From contig VTFK01000111.1 in the NCBI GenBank assembly GCA_009617715.1, forward strand, positions 558,001 to 622,000: 64,000 nucleotides of DNA, in the 5' to 3' direction. The DNA is from Plectrocnemia conspersa. Lineage: Eukaryota > Arthropoda > Insecta > Trichoptera > Polycentropodidae. Under the pieces are notes generated by a model that ran no database searches, was not told the DNA's origin, and saw only the letters and a list, made by a program, of their open reading frames with translations. Positions 46,061 to 59,144 of the stretch are shown piece by piece; position 1 is the first letter of the stretch; each line of letters opens with the position of its first letter. A program made the translations under genes and the position numbers.

Positions 46061-48530
46061 TAAACTCAAATCGAGACTGTAGTAATATGGTTACAATTTG
46101 TAACGAGAATAGTATCTCATGAATCTATGCTAGGTACATTTATATTTGTTATTTTTAAAGTATGTTACAAAGAATTTTCACTTTAAAAAATATGCAATGT
46201 AATTTAAGATTTCACTCTATGGTTATATTTATATAGTAATTTAATTTAAATATGAATATATATGTATATCCATTTTTTTATAGTGGAAATTGCAAATCAA
46301 ATTGGATTGCATTTTTTTATTAAGTCATTCATCGCGAGTGCATTAACGAGGTTGTTGAAAATTTATATTTTTTCTATAACTTTATTTCTAAATATATAGT
46401 TATTAATAATTAAACATCAAACGTAAAAAATATGTTTATGTATTGATGCTTAGTAACTTGAATTAATGGTCAGTTGTTTTGATAAATTGACAGTATGGTC
46501 AGAAATATTATTATTATTTTATGTATATGTATATCGTATTTTAATTGTTAAGTCAGTTATCGCTGGACACAGGGCTTCAATTATAATATATAATTATAAT
46601 CAAAAGCACAAATATGTATTGTGAATCAATCATAAAAATGCAATTTAAATGTTTGTTTTTGTTAAAGCGAAAACGATATGTATATATTTAAAAAAATAAT
46701 CTGAAAAATAATTAGAATCAATAAGACCTTTACTACTAGTATAATCTATGAATGAAATTTAAACTGAGGAACAAAATTTACTGAAGTTACCGTAGAGGAT
46801 TAAATACGTAGATTGGCAGCTCTTCTTACATTATATTTTAATTGTTTGCCATACGTAAATTTTATTAGATCCTTCAATGCTTCTGAAAATAACTGTAAAC
46901 GATACTATATAGCGGGTAAAATTAAACTTTTTGTTTACACTAATATGAGATTTTTCATTTTTACTACCATTGTAATATGTTTAATTAACTTTGATATATA
47001 TATCTTTAATTGCTGTTTGTCTTTTAATATTTGATCCTAGAAAGTCAATAGTAATTTTATTAGAATGACGGTGATATATTATTCATATAACCAAACACTT
47101 AATGGTACACTTATAATTTATAGTTACGTTTATATTGTCTATAATTACAAGTCCTAAATAATTTTGAATCGTATTCAATTAACACTGCTGTGATTATAAC
47201 ATATCTCACTGTTTATTTAATTGCACGAAACTGTGCGCGGCGCGCGACAGATGACAGAAGAGTTGTCATATGTAAGCAAATTTGCAAAAATCCCATTTAC
47301 AAATTTTGTGTAGAGGAAACTACACAAAATTGTAAAACACTAATTTAAATATTATTTAAAATAAAAAGTTTCAAAATAAAATATATTTTTTATTTTATTA
47401 TGGACTGCAAATATGTTTAGTTTATTATTAATTTTAAATACAGTGAAAAGTTTTGGCATTTATTAATTAGTAAAATATATAATGCTGCGCAGAAAAAACC
47501 TTTACTTTAAAAAAAATATATTTTAAAATATTTTTTAATAAAAATAGACAAAGGTCTCAAACTTATTAATATTTTTAAAGCGCAAATTGTGCTTATTGCA
47601 TACTTTGGGTCCAAAGCAACAGATTAGGTGATCGATATTTTTAGTTTATTGTATCTTAATTAGTAAATTTAATTAAAAACTGGCTTTTTACACATAAAAT
47701 ATGTGAAAAACTTTTTTTAATTATAAAGTAACTTATGGTGTAACTAAAAACCGTTCTTATTACTGATATTTAAATTTATGAAAGTTACATGTTGTTTATA
47801 TCACATAGTAATATAAAAAACTAATTGTTTATATTTAATAGTTATTTAAACAAAAAAATATTATTTCAAGAAAACACATAAAATTTGCTAAAACACAATC
47901 AATGACTTATAATCGCTCACATTGCAATAATTATAGGTAGCGTTAGTAAGGTGTAATAGCATATTTTTTAATATCAGTCATATTTTGAGCGTATGTGTAA
48001 CCGATGCTATTTATTATTATTATTTATTTAAACTGCAAACCTATTTTTAAATGATAACAAAATGTTACGTTTTAATACTATTTTTTATGTTGGTATTTTT
48101 TGTTTTATTAATATTTAGTTTAGTTGCAAACCTAATTTAAAAATCCTTAGTTTCATTATTATATAGCTTAGTTTTAAACTTAATCTTAAATTAGATACAA
48201 TATTTAGTTTTATCATTAAATATCTAAGATTCGCATCTCACTTTGAATAATATTTTTTTTTTCTGAAAATATTTAGCTGAGATGTAAAACTATTTTCAAA
48301 TAAATATGTAATGTTTAGTAGTTTTTTAATAAATTAAATCATTTTGATTATTATTGTTGTAACGCGGTAACAGTAAAAAACACTAAAATCAACCGCATAT
48401 CTCTCATTTATATTGTAAATCGCACAGCTACACAATGCTTTTAATATCTAATTTTAATCATTAAATTTAAAAATAAATTTAAAAAATCAGAACGAAGCAA
48501 AAATAATATTCAAAACCTAAAAAGTTGAAA
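46061..48530. other. AT-rich DNA, nothing recognised
   Basis: Contains a short GC-rich patch GCGCGGCGCGCGACAG at about 47234 and loosely repeated TTAGTTTAGTTGCAAACCTA phrases near 48010-48300. No gene. Confidence 0.4.
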
Positions 48531-48539
48531 GTCCGGTAT

Positions 48540-49190
48540 TCACACACTGGCTAGCTTCGGTACCTCACGACAGTGAAGTACCTACAGCTATTGAGTTATT
48601 ATATATTTGTAGCAAAAATGCGGTCCCAAATTATAGTAGAATAAAACTTTTTACAAGAAAAATAAACTTTTTAAAAAAAAGTAAGCATTAAACTTTGAAA
48701 AACACATCAATCAAAACTTAGTATTTTTAAATAAAATCCAGCGCTTCATAACATTTCCATGCTGTTTTAACATAGTTAAATACGTTTTATGCACATTTCA
48801 CTTCAATGTATCAATCGATACACCTTATTTCTTACCCAAATACGTACATACACACACACACATGATCGTGTCTATGTAAATTTATTTAATTCTCGTACAT
48901 TCACGTTCGGTAGCCGTTCACCACCTCGGCTCCATTGTGTTCACCAACGGCACCGTGTGTACGCTCCCACAACTTATATCCTTCCAACAGTTTCCTAGGA
49001 ATTTCGACTTTATTGTCGACTCGTATTGGGTTCAGAATGTCTCGGAGACTGGCGAAAGGTTCACTCGGTGCAATTTCGCTTCGTCATCTTGCCGCTTGAC
49101 AGGTAACAGTTGCTATTTCCTGCGGTGGCTGGCGCGGCCCTCCATTGGCTTCCACACGCGGTATAATAAACTCGATACATAGGTATAAGC
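48540..49190. promoter_or_regulatory. GC-richer block, candidate regulatory element
   Basis: Raised G+C mainly at 48880-49180. Overlapping plus-strand open frames (48789-48998, 48937-49182) show no domain and no exon-like boundaries. Confidence 0.2.
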
Positions 49191-49499
49191 GATGCTTATT
49201 TGTTGCGATTAATTATTCATACGTGAAAAACTCTACTGAAAAATCTGTGATTGGTTTAATTATCCATGGTGAGATTAGTGCAATAATTTATATTAAAACT
49301 AAAAAATATATTTGATGATTTGCTGCCAAAGTAGTCATTAATTAGTTCGATATTAAAATTTATTTCATTTGAAAGGTGAAAAGTGAAAGATTTTGCCAAC
49401 TTAAAAAAAATATTAATATTAATATCGGTAAAATGCTTTACTTTCATTTCATACCACGCGAAAGATAAAGATCTAAAAATTTCATTTTTTAATGCATAT

Positions 49500-49730
49500 T
49501 AGTGTATATTTTATGGGGTACCTAGAGCACCCCGACAGGCACGCGACGTAAAGCGAATCAATATCCGACGAGTTATTTATAACGAAACGCTAAAGTGAAA
49601 TAAGTCGACCGCGCTTATAATTTATTATGCAAATACACGCGACACGAAAGGCACGTGAGCGAAATGGACGACAAACAATGGCGCTTCTCAAAGTGTCGAA
49701 GCGTGAAATGGGTCGAAGTGATACAAAAAT
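49500..49730. other. GC-richer patch
   Basis: Begins with GAGCACCCCGACAGGCACGCG, reminiscent of the end of the 59-kb element (GGCACCCCGACAAAGCCGCG), so it may be a solo element end. Otherwise unassigned. Confidence 0.3.
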
Positions 49731-51280
49731 GAATGGACATAAAATACTTACATATACTAAGCTTTCCATTAATATCAGATAGTCAACATTCACTAAAATG
49801 GAATGTTGTATTTTATTAAATCAACAATCAGTTAATAAATTTGCACTTTTTTTCATTTCTTTAAGACATTCTGAAGTGAATTTTAAAACCACTGTATAAA
49901 ACGCAAAAGTAGCTTATTTTGCAAAAATTAAAAGTTCATGAAAGACCTGAGACGGTATTCAAATATAAAAATATATTTCTCATAAGTATTTATATTTCAA
50001 GAAATAACAACAAATCGGTAGCTTTATGAAATCGCACTTTAAAAATTGATTATAAAATAGTTATAAAAATACTAAAATCATAATTTGACTGATATTATAA
50101 ATGAAAAAAAAATAATAATTATTTTTGATATTGTCCGCAAACATTTATCAAAAAGTTACTAACCATTAATGATTATTACCGTGCTACATATTTTTAATTT
50201 CTATGTATTTGTAATTGATAGATTATTCTTTAAAAATACTAGGCAGTTTCAAATAATATTTTACTAGGATTTAAAGGCTTTGTCATTTACGATATATTTA
50301 TTTGGACTTTGGGTTTTGTGGTTTTATAGTACAAATTGATTTATTTTACCCTTTAAACACCAGCGACTAATTAATGAGCTACCTGTTATTTATCTACACG
50401 CATCAGTATCTCTTTTATAATAAATATAAAATATTTGGTTTACTGATAAATTAAAGTACAATTTAAAAAAAAAATATTTTAAATAATTATTTGATTTATT
50501 TAAAAAAAATATGGCTGGTGTTCATATAGTAATCAAATAAATAGAAAGGGCGACGCGCACTAAAAATTATGCAAGGAAAAATCAAATAAGCTAGTCTCTC
50601 AGTCAGTCACCTCGACGCGTGCGCCTAACGCGCATTCGACTAGGGCTGCGCATTTCATACTTCGCATTTATATTTAATATCAAGTAAATGATGAAAATAA
50701 TATTTCATTAGTAAATATTTTGTCACATATTAAGGTTAGTAATATTATACACGTTTTTTGGATTTCGTTTAGAACCAAAATTGCGGAAAATATGGCTTGA
50801 AAATGTTTTAACCTAGATTGTTTTTTCTCATTAACTCAGACTCTTTACAAAACCAGCCATCGTCTCCACTGCCGTCAATGTCAATGTCAATAATGATGCT
50901 TACAACTCTCAAAAATTTTGATTCTGATTCAAGAGTTATAAAAAGAAAGAACAATGCAAAATTTGTAATAGAGTCCGGAAAAATAGTTAATTTAAAAAAA
51001 TAATCATTTACATACTTAAAATTTTTATTATTCTAAAGCATATCAATATATTCGACAGACTTTAAATTTTTACCTGATTTACCTAAAAACCATCGGTAAA
51101 TGGTATCAGAACTTAATCGGAATCCAGAGTTTACGTTTGAAGCATTTGAAGCATTAAAAATAAAATCTCAATCGACGAATTATGAACTAGTTCAATTTAG
51201 TTATAGATTGCAATTGCAATTGCAATTTAGTTATAGATGAAATCGCAATTAGAAAATTTACCGAGTGAGGTGAAAAACGT
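49731..51280. other. AT-rich DNA with a small GC patch
   Basis: GC patch at about 50560-50650 (CTCGACGCGTGCGCCTAACG). A short direct repeat TTGCAATTTAGTTATAGAT is near 51215. No gene. Confidence 0.4.
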
Positions 51281-51450
51281 TTCATGGTTACATCGACACG
51301 GGTAGGGCATCCAAATACCCGCCCAAATTAATTACCCAGTTCACGGGTATTTTTTGTAAAAGAACCGGGTACCCGGTTCGGTTTCAGGTAATTTCTGTCA
51401 ACTGACACAAAAATATACTGACCCGAAGTTCAAGTTAATGAATATTATAT
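51281..51450. repeat. Dispersed repeat with ACCCGGGTA-type motifs, copy 1
   Basis: CCCGCCCAAATTAATTACCC, GGGTACCCGGTTCGG and CTGACCCGAAGTTCAAG, then TTAATGAATATTATATATCTTGG. All but the middle part recur at 52524-52635. Confidence 0.6.
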
Positions 51451-52019
51451 ATCTTGGTTTAAAATATAAACTATATATATATAAACGTGGATGACGTCCG
51501 GACGGTGGCTTCTGTCACGTACATCCGGCATATTTGCGCGCGATCGAAAAAAAAAGTTCCAAATAATCGCAATTTTTAAATCGTCATATTATTAAAATTA
51601 GGCTACTGATAATTATAAAAGTTTGTGTGGGCACTCACCAATACAATATCAATGAAAACTTTTCGGTCGTAAATATTCAACTTACGCAAAATCTTTGTCG
51701 GCTTTTGCAAAATGCCATAAGGCATAAAAATTATACTTCAGAATACGTACACCACATTTGTGACTATCTTGGAATTTGCCGCCATCGATTCTAAATAAGA
51801 ATTCGTTATGGTGTGACATTTATATAAACCAATGTAGGAAAATACATAAGGATATTCGAAACGATTTTTTTTAACAAAATCAAGTACCACTAATTTTTTT
51901 TTAATTATTTAATTTTATATGAAAAAAATATAATAACGATATTCGTTAGAAGAATATACTATCAAAAACATAATTAATCCCTTTTGGTGCCCTAAAATAT
52001 TCAAAGATGTCAGTAAGAG

Positions 52020-52400
52020 TCTGTTGAAGTCCCCGATAAGCATGTGGTATTACGTGACCACGATGCAGCGCTCGACATGCGTGTTAACCATAGAACGCCT
52101 ATGCGCATACTGAAATTGAACCGAGTTACTCGTTCTATCTCAGTTTGCGAAGCACCATATCATTATCTCTCTCACTCTCGTCACTTAACACACGAGAGAA
52201 AGCAAAAGAGGAAGTATCTCACCGCTCGCGCTCAAAACTTCGATCCCTTTGACTCAGAAAAAATGCCGACAATGTTCAGAAGTGCTCGAAGCTGGTCAAG
52301 TCGACTGAATTACTCCCACTTTACCTCCCGTTCTCGGTAACCTCCGACCACTTCCGAGAGATATTAGAGCAGACAGAATCGAACTCGACCAAAGTAACCT
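52020..52400. other. GC-richer block between two repeat copies
   Basis: Lies between the two ACCCGGGTA-type repeat copies, so it may be the interior of one element or an unrelated regulatory block. The 98-codon open frame (52044-52340) has no recognisable domain. Confidence 0.3.
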
Positions 52401-52509
52401 ACTATATTCTCCATCCTTGGCCAACCTTGGCCAACTTCTAGAGAGTGTGGTTCAGGTATTTGAGTAGTTATGTAGACTTATGAAGGTCACTAGTCATTGT
52501 TCAACTTCT

Positions 52510-52650
52510 TAGTAATAGTTAGGTGATCCAAGTACACGCCCAAATTCATTACCCGGTTCTCGGGTAATTTTTACCTACTATTATATAACTGACCCGGAGT
52601 TAAAATTTACGAATATAATATATCTTGGATTTTGAATTATCTTGAATTTT
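52510..52650. repeat. Dispersed repeat with ACCCGGGTA-type motifs, copy 2
   Basis: CGCCCAAATTCATTACCCGG, CTGACCCGGAGTT and GAATATAATATATCTTGGAT match copy 1 at 51281-51450 in the same orientation. Confidence 0.6.
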
Positions 52651-52925
52651 AATCGTAGTTCATTTTAAAATTTCAATGTCATAAATGGGAAACCACTACG
52701 TTATACTAAATTCCACAGTAAGCTTGCTGTGTAACTGTTTCTGTAATGAAGTAAGTCGCCTACAACCTGAAAAGGGTGACGGCACATTAGGAATAAATAC
52801 ATATTTAATGCCAGGTTTAAATGAATTATGCCACTCCAAATTTTTATATAATATTTCTTCGTATCATTTTGAGATATGAATCATTAAAGTCGCGTCAACA
52901 TTTATACTTGAGAAAGCAATTGAGA

Positions 52926-53269
52926 TTAACCCTTTGAGTAGTGAGTTAATTTATACACATTTGTTAATTGCTTAGGTTTCTATTATTAAATTTCGGTAAT
53001 TTATTTTACAAATTTAATATACATTATTCGGCTTTTATGGATTTTTTTATATTAATACAGAAGCTTTCAATTTTTTTTATAAAATTATTTTTTGTTTTAT
53101 TGATTTATTTAGTATTATTTTCTATAAAGAAAACATTTACATTTATTTAAATTAAAGAAAATATTATATAATGATAATATTTTTTATTTATTGTTTTTGT
53201 GTTATAACATCTCAAAATAGTTTTAGATCGTCTGCCGTACATGTACGGCGATACTCCTCAAAGTGTTAA
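52926..53269. mobile_element. TTAA-flanked piggyBac-like MITE, 344 bp
   Basis: Begins TTAACCCTTTGAGTAGTGAG and ends CTCAAAGTGTTAA, with TTAA at both ends and the same GCCGTACATGTACGGCG palindrome as the 35.75-kb relative, from which it differs by a shorter interior. Confidence 0.8.
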
Positions 53270-53479
53270 TATTGAGAACGCCCATTTTGGATAATTTTAA
53301 TTACTAATTACTAAAATCGTGTTTGATGAATCTCAGATAAACATAGCTATTCGAGTTTAGGATAGTGTTAAACTGTTTTTATTCGGTTACTCGCAGTTAA
53401 TGGATTGCGGTTTAGTTATTTTTATTATGTAGTCTTTACAATACCATCTTGCGTTTTTATTTTTAAAAACTCGTTATTA

Positions 53480-53740
53480 AGCAACGCTCGCAAAGAATGC
53501 CAGTATTTTCCCGATACTTCCCCGGACACAAAATTTCAACCCCCGGGGGTGACTGGCACAAAGATATGAACTCATCAAAAGTTCTCCGAGCGAACAGAAT
53601 GAAACTTTTTCCAACGGAATCGTCGCTTCAATCTCCGTCCAACACAATAGAGCTGCAACCCGGAAAGTTTTCCGGGAAAAACAGGAAAAGCGCCTCGAGC
53701 CAAGCGAACCGTACAGAATCGATTTCAAAGAGACACGTAT
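53480..53740. promoter_or_regulatory. GC-richer block, candidate regulatory element
   Basis: About 260 bp of raised G+C with small palindromes (CCGGAAAGTTTTCCGG near 53660 and ACCCCCGGGGGT near 53538). Open frames on both strands overlap and have no known domain. Confidence 0.25.
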
Positions 53741-54028
53741 TGGCTATTTCTTATTATATTTTCCTCAATTTTATTTGAAAATATAAAAAAATAATGGTTA
53801 TAAAATTTGACACGTTAAGTTAGTAAAAAATATTTTACGTTACCCGTTTAAATTGTAGTGTTGTGTCATTCATTATTTTTGCTTAATATATTAATCAACA
53901 CAATATTTTTATTATGAATTAGATTTATTTGTTCTGTAACTATTTTTTTATTCGAGTTACTTTTAAGTAATAGATAGATTCGATTTACTACAACTGGTTA
54001 TAGCAATTCTTATTATAGTATATTATTT

Positions 54029-54158
54029 TTAACCCTTTACATTAACGGACAGAAAACGTTTTCTGCTAACAAGACAAACGCTGAAGATAAATTGTCGCGA
54101 ATCACATTTGCGGCAGTGCACGTTCGGTTGCATAAAACCTCACCGTTAATGAAGGGTA
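54029..54158. mobile_element. Short inverted-repeat element, ~130 bp
   Basis: ACCCTTTACATTAACGG at the left pairs with CCGTTAATGAAGGGT at the right. The left edge is preceded by TTA and the ends resemble the CCCTTT start of the other TTAA elements, but clean TTAA target copies on both sides are not seen. Confidence 0.5.
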
Positions 54159-54900
54159 GCTTTGTTTGCTCTTGCGTTTAACCCCTTAACACCCCTGAGT
54201 CTGCAGGAAAGAATAACGCGGTGATTGAAGCGGTTGTCACACCTTTGAATGCTCTCATATTTGCCTGTAATTAATTATACGCCTAAAAACGTGACTCGAT
54301 TCAAGTTGACGATCCCTAAGTGTGCTTTTTATTAAATTGTTTATTGAAAGCGTTAAGTATGTAAATTATGAAATTATTATAATTTAAATAGGGAGTTAAT
54401 AGTGTTGAGAAAAAATATATTTAAATTTAATTTATAAAATATAATTTTATATTTTATAAAAAAATAAAATAAGAACTTATATAATGTATGATACAAAAAT
54501 ATTTAACTAAAAGTAGATTTTTTTAATGAAATTAATTATAAAAACTTGTTGGTAATTTTAAAAATGGTTTGGAAATATTTAAAAATTTGCAAATTACTGT
54601 AAATTTCATCGTATATCAAAATTTTTGTTCTGCCAATAAATCTAATTTTGTGTGATTGAGTTATTGTGAATTACATAAATTCCGAATATACATATGTATA
54701 TGATTGCGCACACAAAATTCCGCATATTCAAAATTCAGCTACTCTTACAAAATTACTTGAAATATTTTTTACATAGAGAAATAATAAGAATATATTTATG
54801 TTTTAAGAATAATAAATATAATAAAACACAAAAATAAATTTAAATTAAAGAATTATTAACTTTATGTTATCAACAATTAAAATCAAAGAAAGTCAAAGAA
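54159..54900. other. AT-rich DNA, nothing recognised
   Basis: No gene; small GC patch at 54180-54330. Confidence 0.4.
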
Positions 54901-54909
54901 ATATCTTCA

Positions 54910-55175
54910 CAAGTACGGGTCGTATCCGTATTTGTATCCTATTGCCGTTTTGCTAGAAGCGTTGGTATACAAATCATTGAATTATTGGTGTAGTGTCTAT
55001 CAATGAAGCACTTTTTAAAGTTGATAAGGGGCGGTGTCAATGCTCAGTGACGTTAAGCTGCATGCTTTAGAGGGTCGTGATCGCGTCCCATTTTCTTGCT
55101 CGTTGTGGCCATTACGTCAGCGCTATAAAAATACACATGGGATGGCGCTTATCTATTTTAGATGTGCACCATAAT
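54910..55175. repeat. Family B repeat
   Basis: GCACTTTTTAAAGTTGATAA and GGCGGTGTCAATG resemble the 21.56-kb palindrome. TCGTGATCGCGTCCCA, CGTTGTGGCC, ACGTCAGCGCT and GCTTATCTATTTT match the 30.7-kb family B copy. This links the two groups. Confidence 0.6.
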
Positions 55176-55489
55176 ATTTTTCCTAAATGTTAAATTATAT
55201 AAATATTGTTTATATAATAACCAACTGTCAAATCATAATGGTCATATTTGTAATAAAAAATAAAAATAAATTCGCTGACGACACAGAATTGCTCAAACGT
55301 GTCACAATATGTGACAAATCATGCATGTACAGTTATGACATTGAAACAAAGGTCAAATCGTCTCAATGGAAGCACCTTAAAGAGTCAAAACTAAAAATAG
55401 AACATTCAGTTCGATCGAATGTCAAGGTTTTCTCGTCGCTGTTTTCTTTGATTTATTTTTCAATGTTTACGTAGAATGATCAACATTTT

Positions 55490-55945
55490 TTTAATTTTAA
55501 TCCACTACGCAATGAATGAAGCATATCTAAACCGAATTTTGGCCAATAGAAGAGCGTAAAAAACAATTATCACTTCTCAGAAGTCAAAAATTCACGTCAA
55601 AAGCAATAAAATCGCGTCGGTGCCGTCGCAGTGGGAACGCTCGTTACCGAGCGTTCCCACTGCGACGGCACCGACGCGATTTTATTGCTTTTGACGTGAA
55701 TTTTTGACTTCTGAGAAGTGATAATTATTTTTGCGCTCTCCTATTGACCAAAATTCAGTTTAAATACACTTTAACCAATTCTTTTATATTTTTAGTTCGT
55801 AATAATATCAGCAAGGCTAGCTATCATATTTTTAATACATAGTATAATATGCGAAATTCGATACCTGTCTGTACATTTTCTTCCGCTTATTTTCTCATCA
55901 GAGATGAGTTGGCTTTCTTTTGGTTTTCACTTTCATTGGGTCAAG
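55490..55945. mobile_element. Family A foldback element, copy 5
   Basis: Core about 55526-55766, with the centre CGCTCGTTACCGAGCG near 55647 and flanking arms that are nearly perfect inverted copies, including GACGGCACCGACGCGATTTT. A piece of the long arm follows to about 55945 (TTTTCTTCCGCTTATTTTCT). Confidence 0.85.
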
Positions 55946-56960
55946 TTAAATTTGTTTTAAAACAACATATTATGATTGATACATTTATTAGTTTTTATTA
56001 AGTAATTTTTATATAATTGTATTTAAGAAAGTTTATTAGTTTTTATTAGTTTTAAAAAACACGTAAAACGGCTCACCCGTTGCGATATATTATTGACAGT
56101 AAAAATGTGTTTCTACTGTTAGTCGAAGGATCAATAGAAACTTTATGAAATGCCGACCATTATCAACTTATAATTTTAAAATAATAATTTTATAATTTTT
56201 ATTTATAGATCACAAGTGAAGAATAAATATTTTTTATTACTTCTAAATCGCCTAATCAAATTATTTATTCTGTGTAATTGCTATCAAAATTGTTGGAGTA
56301 TTAAAAAAATCTGTTCACATTTCTTACTAGAGAGCTAATCAATAACTGATGGAGAACGAACGAACAAGACACCGACGGTAATAATAACAATATACTTAAA
56401 TGTCGTTTTTTGTGTACAACCGTCCTCCGAGTATGCCGTGTGTATTTTTGGCAAATACTCGCATTTTATGACGAAACGAAATGTGTTTTAAAACTTACAT
56501 TGTTTCGGACTGATTAATATATTTTATATACACTGCTCTCACTATCCACTTAATCTCTAAATGATTTTTGTGAAATAGAAAATTGGAGATATATATTTCA
56601 TATGAAGAAATCAAATATTATATTAAAATTAAAATAACAGATTTGGTTATTTTAAGAATATACGCGTATCCGGATGTCCGGTTTCGATTCTACTTGGGTT
56701 AAAAGTCCTCTAGATATCTAGCGGTGTCCAGTAATACTGTTATGTAACAGAGAATCGACCGCGTCTTTTCTATGATAGGGATAGCTGGCGAAACAAAAAC
56801 AAAAACAGAAATATTTCTAATATGTACATATACATTTTTATCTCATTCATATATATTTTTACCGAAATAGTCAACGGAATATGTTTTAAATATTAGCAAT
56901 AAGTAGATCTCAATAATTATATTTAAATAAGAAACGTATTCGAAAAAAAATGGGTGATAT
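55946..56960. other. Mostly AT-rich DNA with GC-richer patches
   Basis: GC-richer patches at 56340-56500 and 56660-56790; no gene, RNA or repeat recognised. Confidence 0.4.
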
Positions 56961-56989
56961 TTATTTATTAATTTAAATTAAATTATGAC

Positions 56990-57090
56990 CATCGTGACTT
57001 ACCCTGATGCGTCACGATTGTAAAAAACAATAAATTGTATTATTTTTAAACACATAAAAATATGTAATTAAAATAATACATATAAAGAAG
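56990..57090. repeat. Dispersed repeat, partner of 16.38 kb
   Basis: GATGCGTCACGATTG followed by AAAAACAATAAATTGTATTA and AAAATAATACATA corresponds to 16379-16470; possibly the 3' tail of a LINE or SINE. Confidence 0.55.
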
Positions 57091-57195
57091 CAAACAATTT
57101 TTTTTTACATAATTAAAGAAAGTGTTTTAATCAAAATAATTTACAGTTAAAATATTACATACATTGAATGCTTTGGTTCAAAACCATGAAAGATA

Positions 57196-58054
57196 GAGTA
57201 CGCTCGGGATAAGGATGCCGGTTTGTTATTGTGTGCGTGTACATGTATATGAGAGGGAGAAGCGATGTAGCGTGTACTTCGTTGTCTCGCTTTCTCTTTT
57301 AAGGACAGTCGCTGATTCGTCAACGCTGGTATTCGTCATTAAAGTGCAATGTGGCACAGAAGTTCGATCTTCTCTAGTGATTTATTTTAAATTATTTTTT
57401 GTTGATATTGGTTTAACCCAGATATGCCCACTGTCCCATGGGTAGGTCACTAAAGTCGTGCCACTGTTTTTTATTTATAAATGAAATTTTAAGAGAACAA
57501 AATTTCTTGGGCATATCTGGGTTAATTGATATCAAGGCTTCAAATATTATACACTGTAAGTTATTTGTTCTCTTACCCGTGGATTAAAATAATTCAATTA
57601 TTTTTCCATTAATCCGTACGTTGTTGGTTTTTTTTACACTATTCTCTGTAAGGCTTAAAAAAGTTATTATTCTTATCGTTGCGCCAGTGATAATTTTTTA
57701 ATTTATTCAATGGACTCTAATGATTTAATAAAGTTGTCGAGGCATTAAACAGTATGCGAATAATTTCTTTCCCCATTTTATATCTTTTTGCTTTTGAAGA
57801 ATAGCTAAAGACTTTATTATTTTTTTGACTAGTGAAAGATTTTGAATTTTGCAAATATTTAATTAATGACATCAATGTCTGGTTTCTTCGATTATATAAT
57901 ATATGTTTAATTGTCCGTTGAAATTTCCAATTTAGCTCAGATGTATGTATGTTAAATAAACATATTTTCTTTTAAAATAAAAAAATTAAATTGTTTTGAG
58001 CCACACAGTTCACGCACACAATAACAAACCGGAATCCTTATCCCGAGCGTACTC
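57196..58054. mobile_element. TA-flanked element with ~44-bp terminal inverted repeats
   Basis: The left end GAGTACGCTCGGGATAAGGA continues to GTTATTGTGTGCGTG, and the right end is its inverted copy with one mismatch seen over about 44 bp. TA lies directly outside both ends (57194-57195 and 58055-58056), as expected of Tc1/mariner-class insertions. Length 859 bp. The 76-codon open frame at 57215-57445 shows no transposase motif. A second MITE is inserted at 57413-57525. Confidence 0.8.
57413..57525. mobile_element. TTAA-flanked MITE, 113 bp, nested in the 57.2-kb element
   Basis: Ends TTAACCCAGATATGCCCA and TGGGCATATCTGGGTTAA are perfect 18-bp inverted copies including the TTAA. TTAA ends and small size fit a piggyBac-type MITE. 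Confidence 0.85.
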
Positions 58055-59144
58055 TACATCATAAGAGTGTGACATAGAAGATTAAAATAAATACTTTCAA
58101 TCATTATTTTGTGATTCTTTTTATTTGTGTGCGAATTTTTGCAATTATTTCGCATTTTTGGTGAATATCGCATCTACATGTGTCGCACTTATCACGTATC
58201 TCTATTTATAGCCAGACTATGAAATTTATCTTGTCGATAATCTCCATTAACGAATATACAGTTGGACGATTTGCTATTATATTTTTTTTTAAATATTTTC
58301 ACGACGAAAACTCTAAACGAGGTATAAAAAGTTCTGAAAAATCCAAGCAAGGAATACGGATATATCTTAAATTCTTAGGTCCATATATTTTTAAAATGAC
58401 AGGCAATCAAACTTTTAAATACCTACATGGGTACAAACTCGCGATATCAGATGTTTCCCATCTGCGGCCCTCGGGGCGACCCATTTACCCCTGCAAGCGC
58501 ATTGATTTCTTCAAAAGTTGCACAAAGTTTGCGCAAAGTGATTAATAGTCTTTCCATTCGGCCCGTTGTTATTATATTAATTTCAAAAAAACTTTTCCGA
58601 TTCGCAAAATGCACGAAACAGATGCACTCGAGAGGAGAGAGAAACGTTATTAATCATCCAATATGTGCCCGTTGATTTTTCCCCATTCAGTCGTCGCATT
58701 GTGGCATAATAGGTTCGTTAGAGGCGAAACCAAAGGAGTTTAGTTCCGAGTTTTCTTTCTTTCGAGCTCTTTGAAAAGGAAAAAAATGGTGGACGCAATA
58801 ATTTCGATCTGCCGGTGGTCCCTGTATCAAATGATAACCGCCTCTCCATCAATATGTGTTCACGTCTACCGGCGGATACCTGGACATGAATCCACCTCCT
58901 CGCAATCGCGGGATGTTCAGATAAACTATTCTATTTTTATTTTAAAAATATTTTCATACTTTCATATATAAGTCAATGAGTCACGTCCACGATTTATTAC
59001 AGTATTTTTTGATCTGTTAGGTTACAATGGTCATGCAATTTAAATAAATAAATAAAAATTTAATTAAAAAAAATCAAGTAAAAATAATAATTACGATTGA
59101 GTTTTACAGTAAAGTTATATATTTACAAAAATAGTTTGATATCT
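58055..59144. promoter_or_regulatory. GC-richer block with a 121-codon open frame, candidate regulatory element
   Basis: Raised G+C at about 58430-58910. The 121-codon open frame at 58180-58545 and the overlapping frames at 58427-58675 and 58771-58971 show no known domain and no matching exon signals that I can support. A weak candidate regulatory block; a small unrecognised gene is not excluded. Confidence 0.2.

Noticed and set aside
58180..58545. 121-codon open frame as a gene
   Set aside because: No recognisable domain, no convincing start context or splice sites, and adjacent frames of similar quality overlap it.
58801..58840. CCCTGTATCAAATG as a miR-10 match
   Set aside because: Diverges after CCCTGTA and has no hairpin partner.
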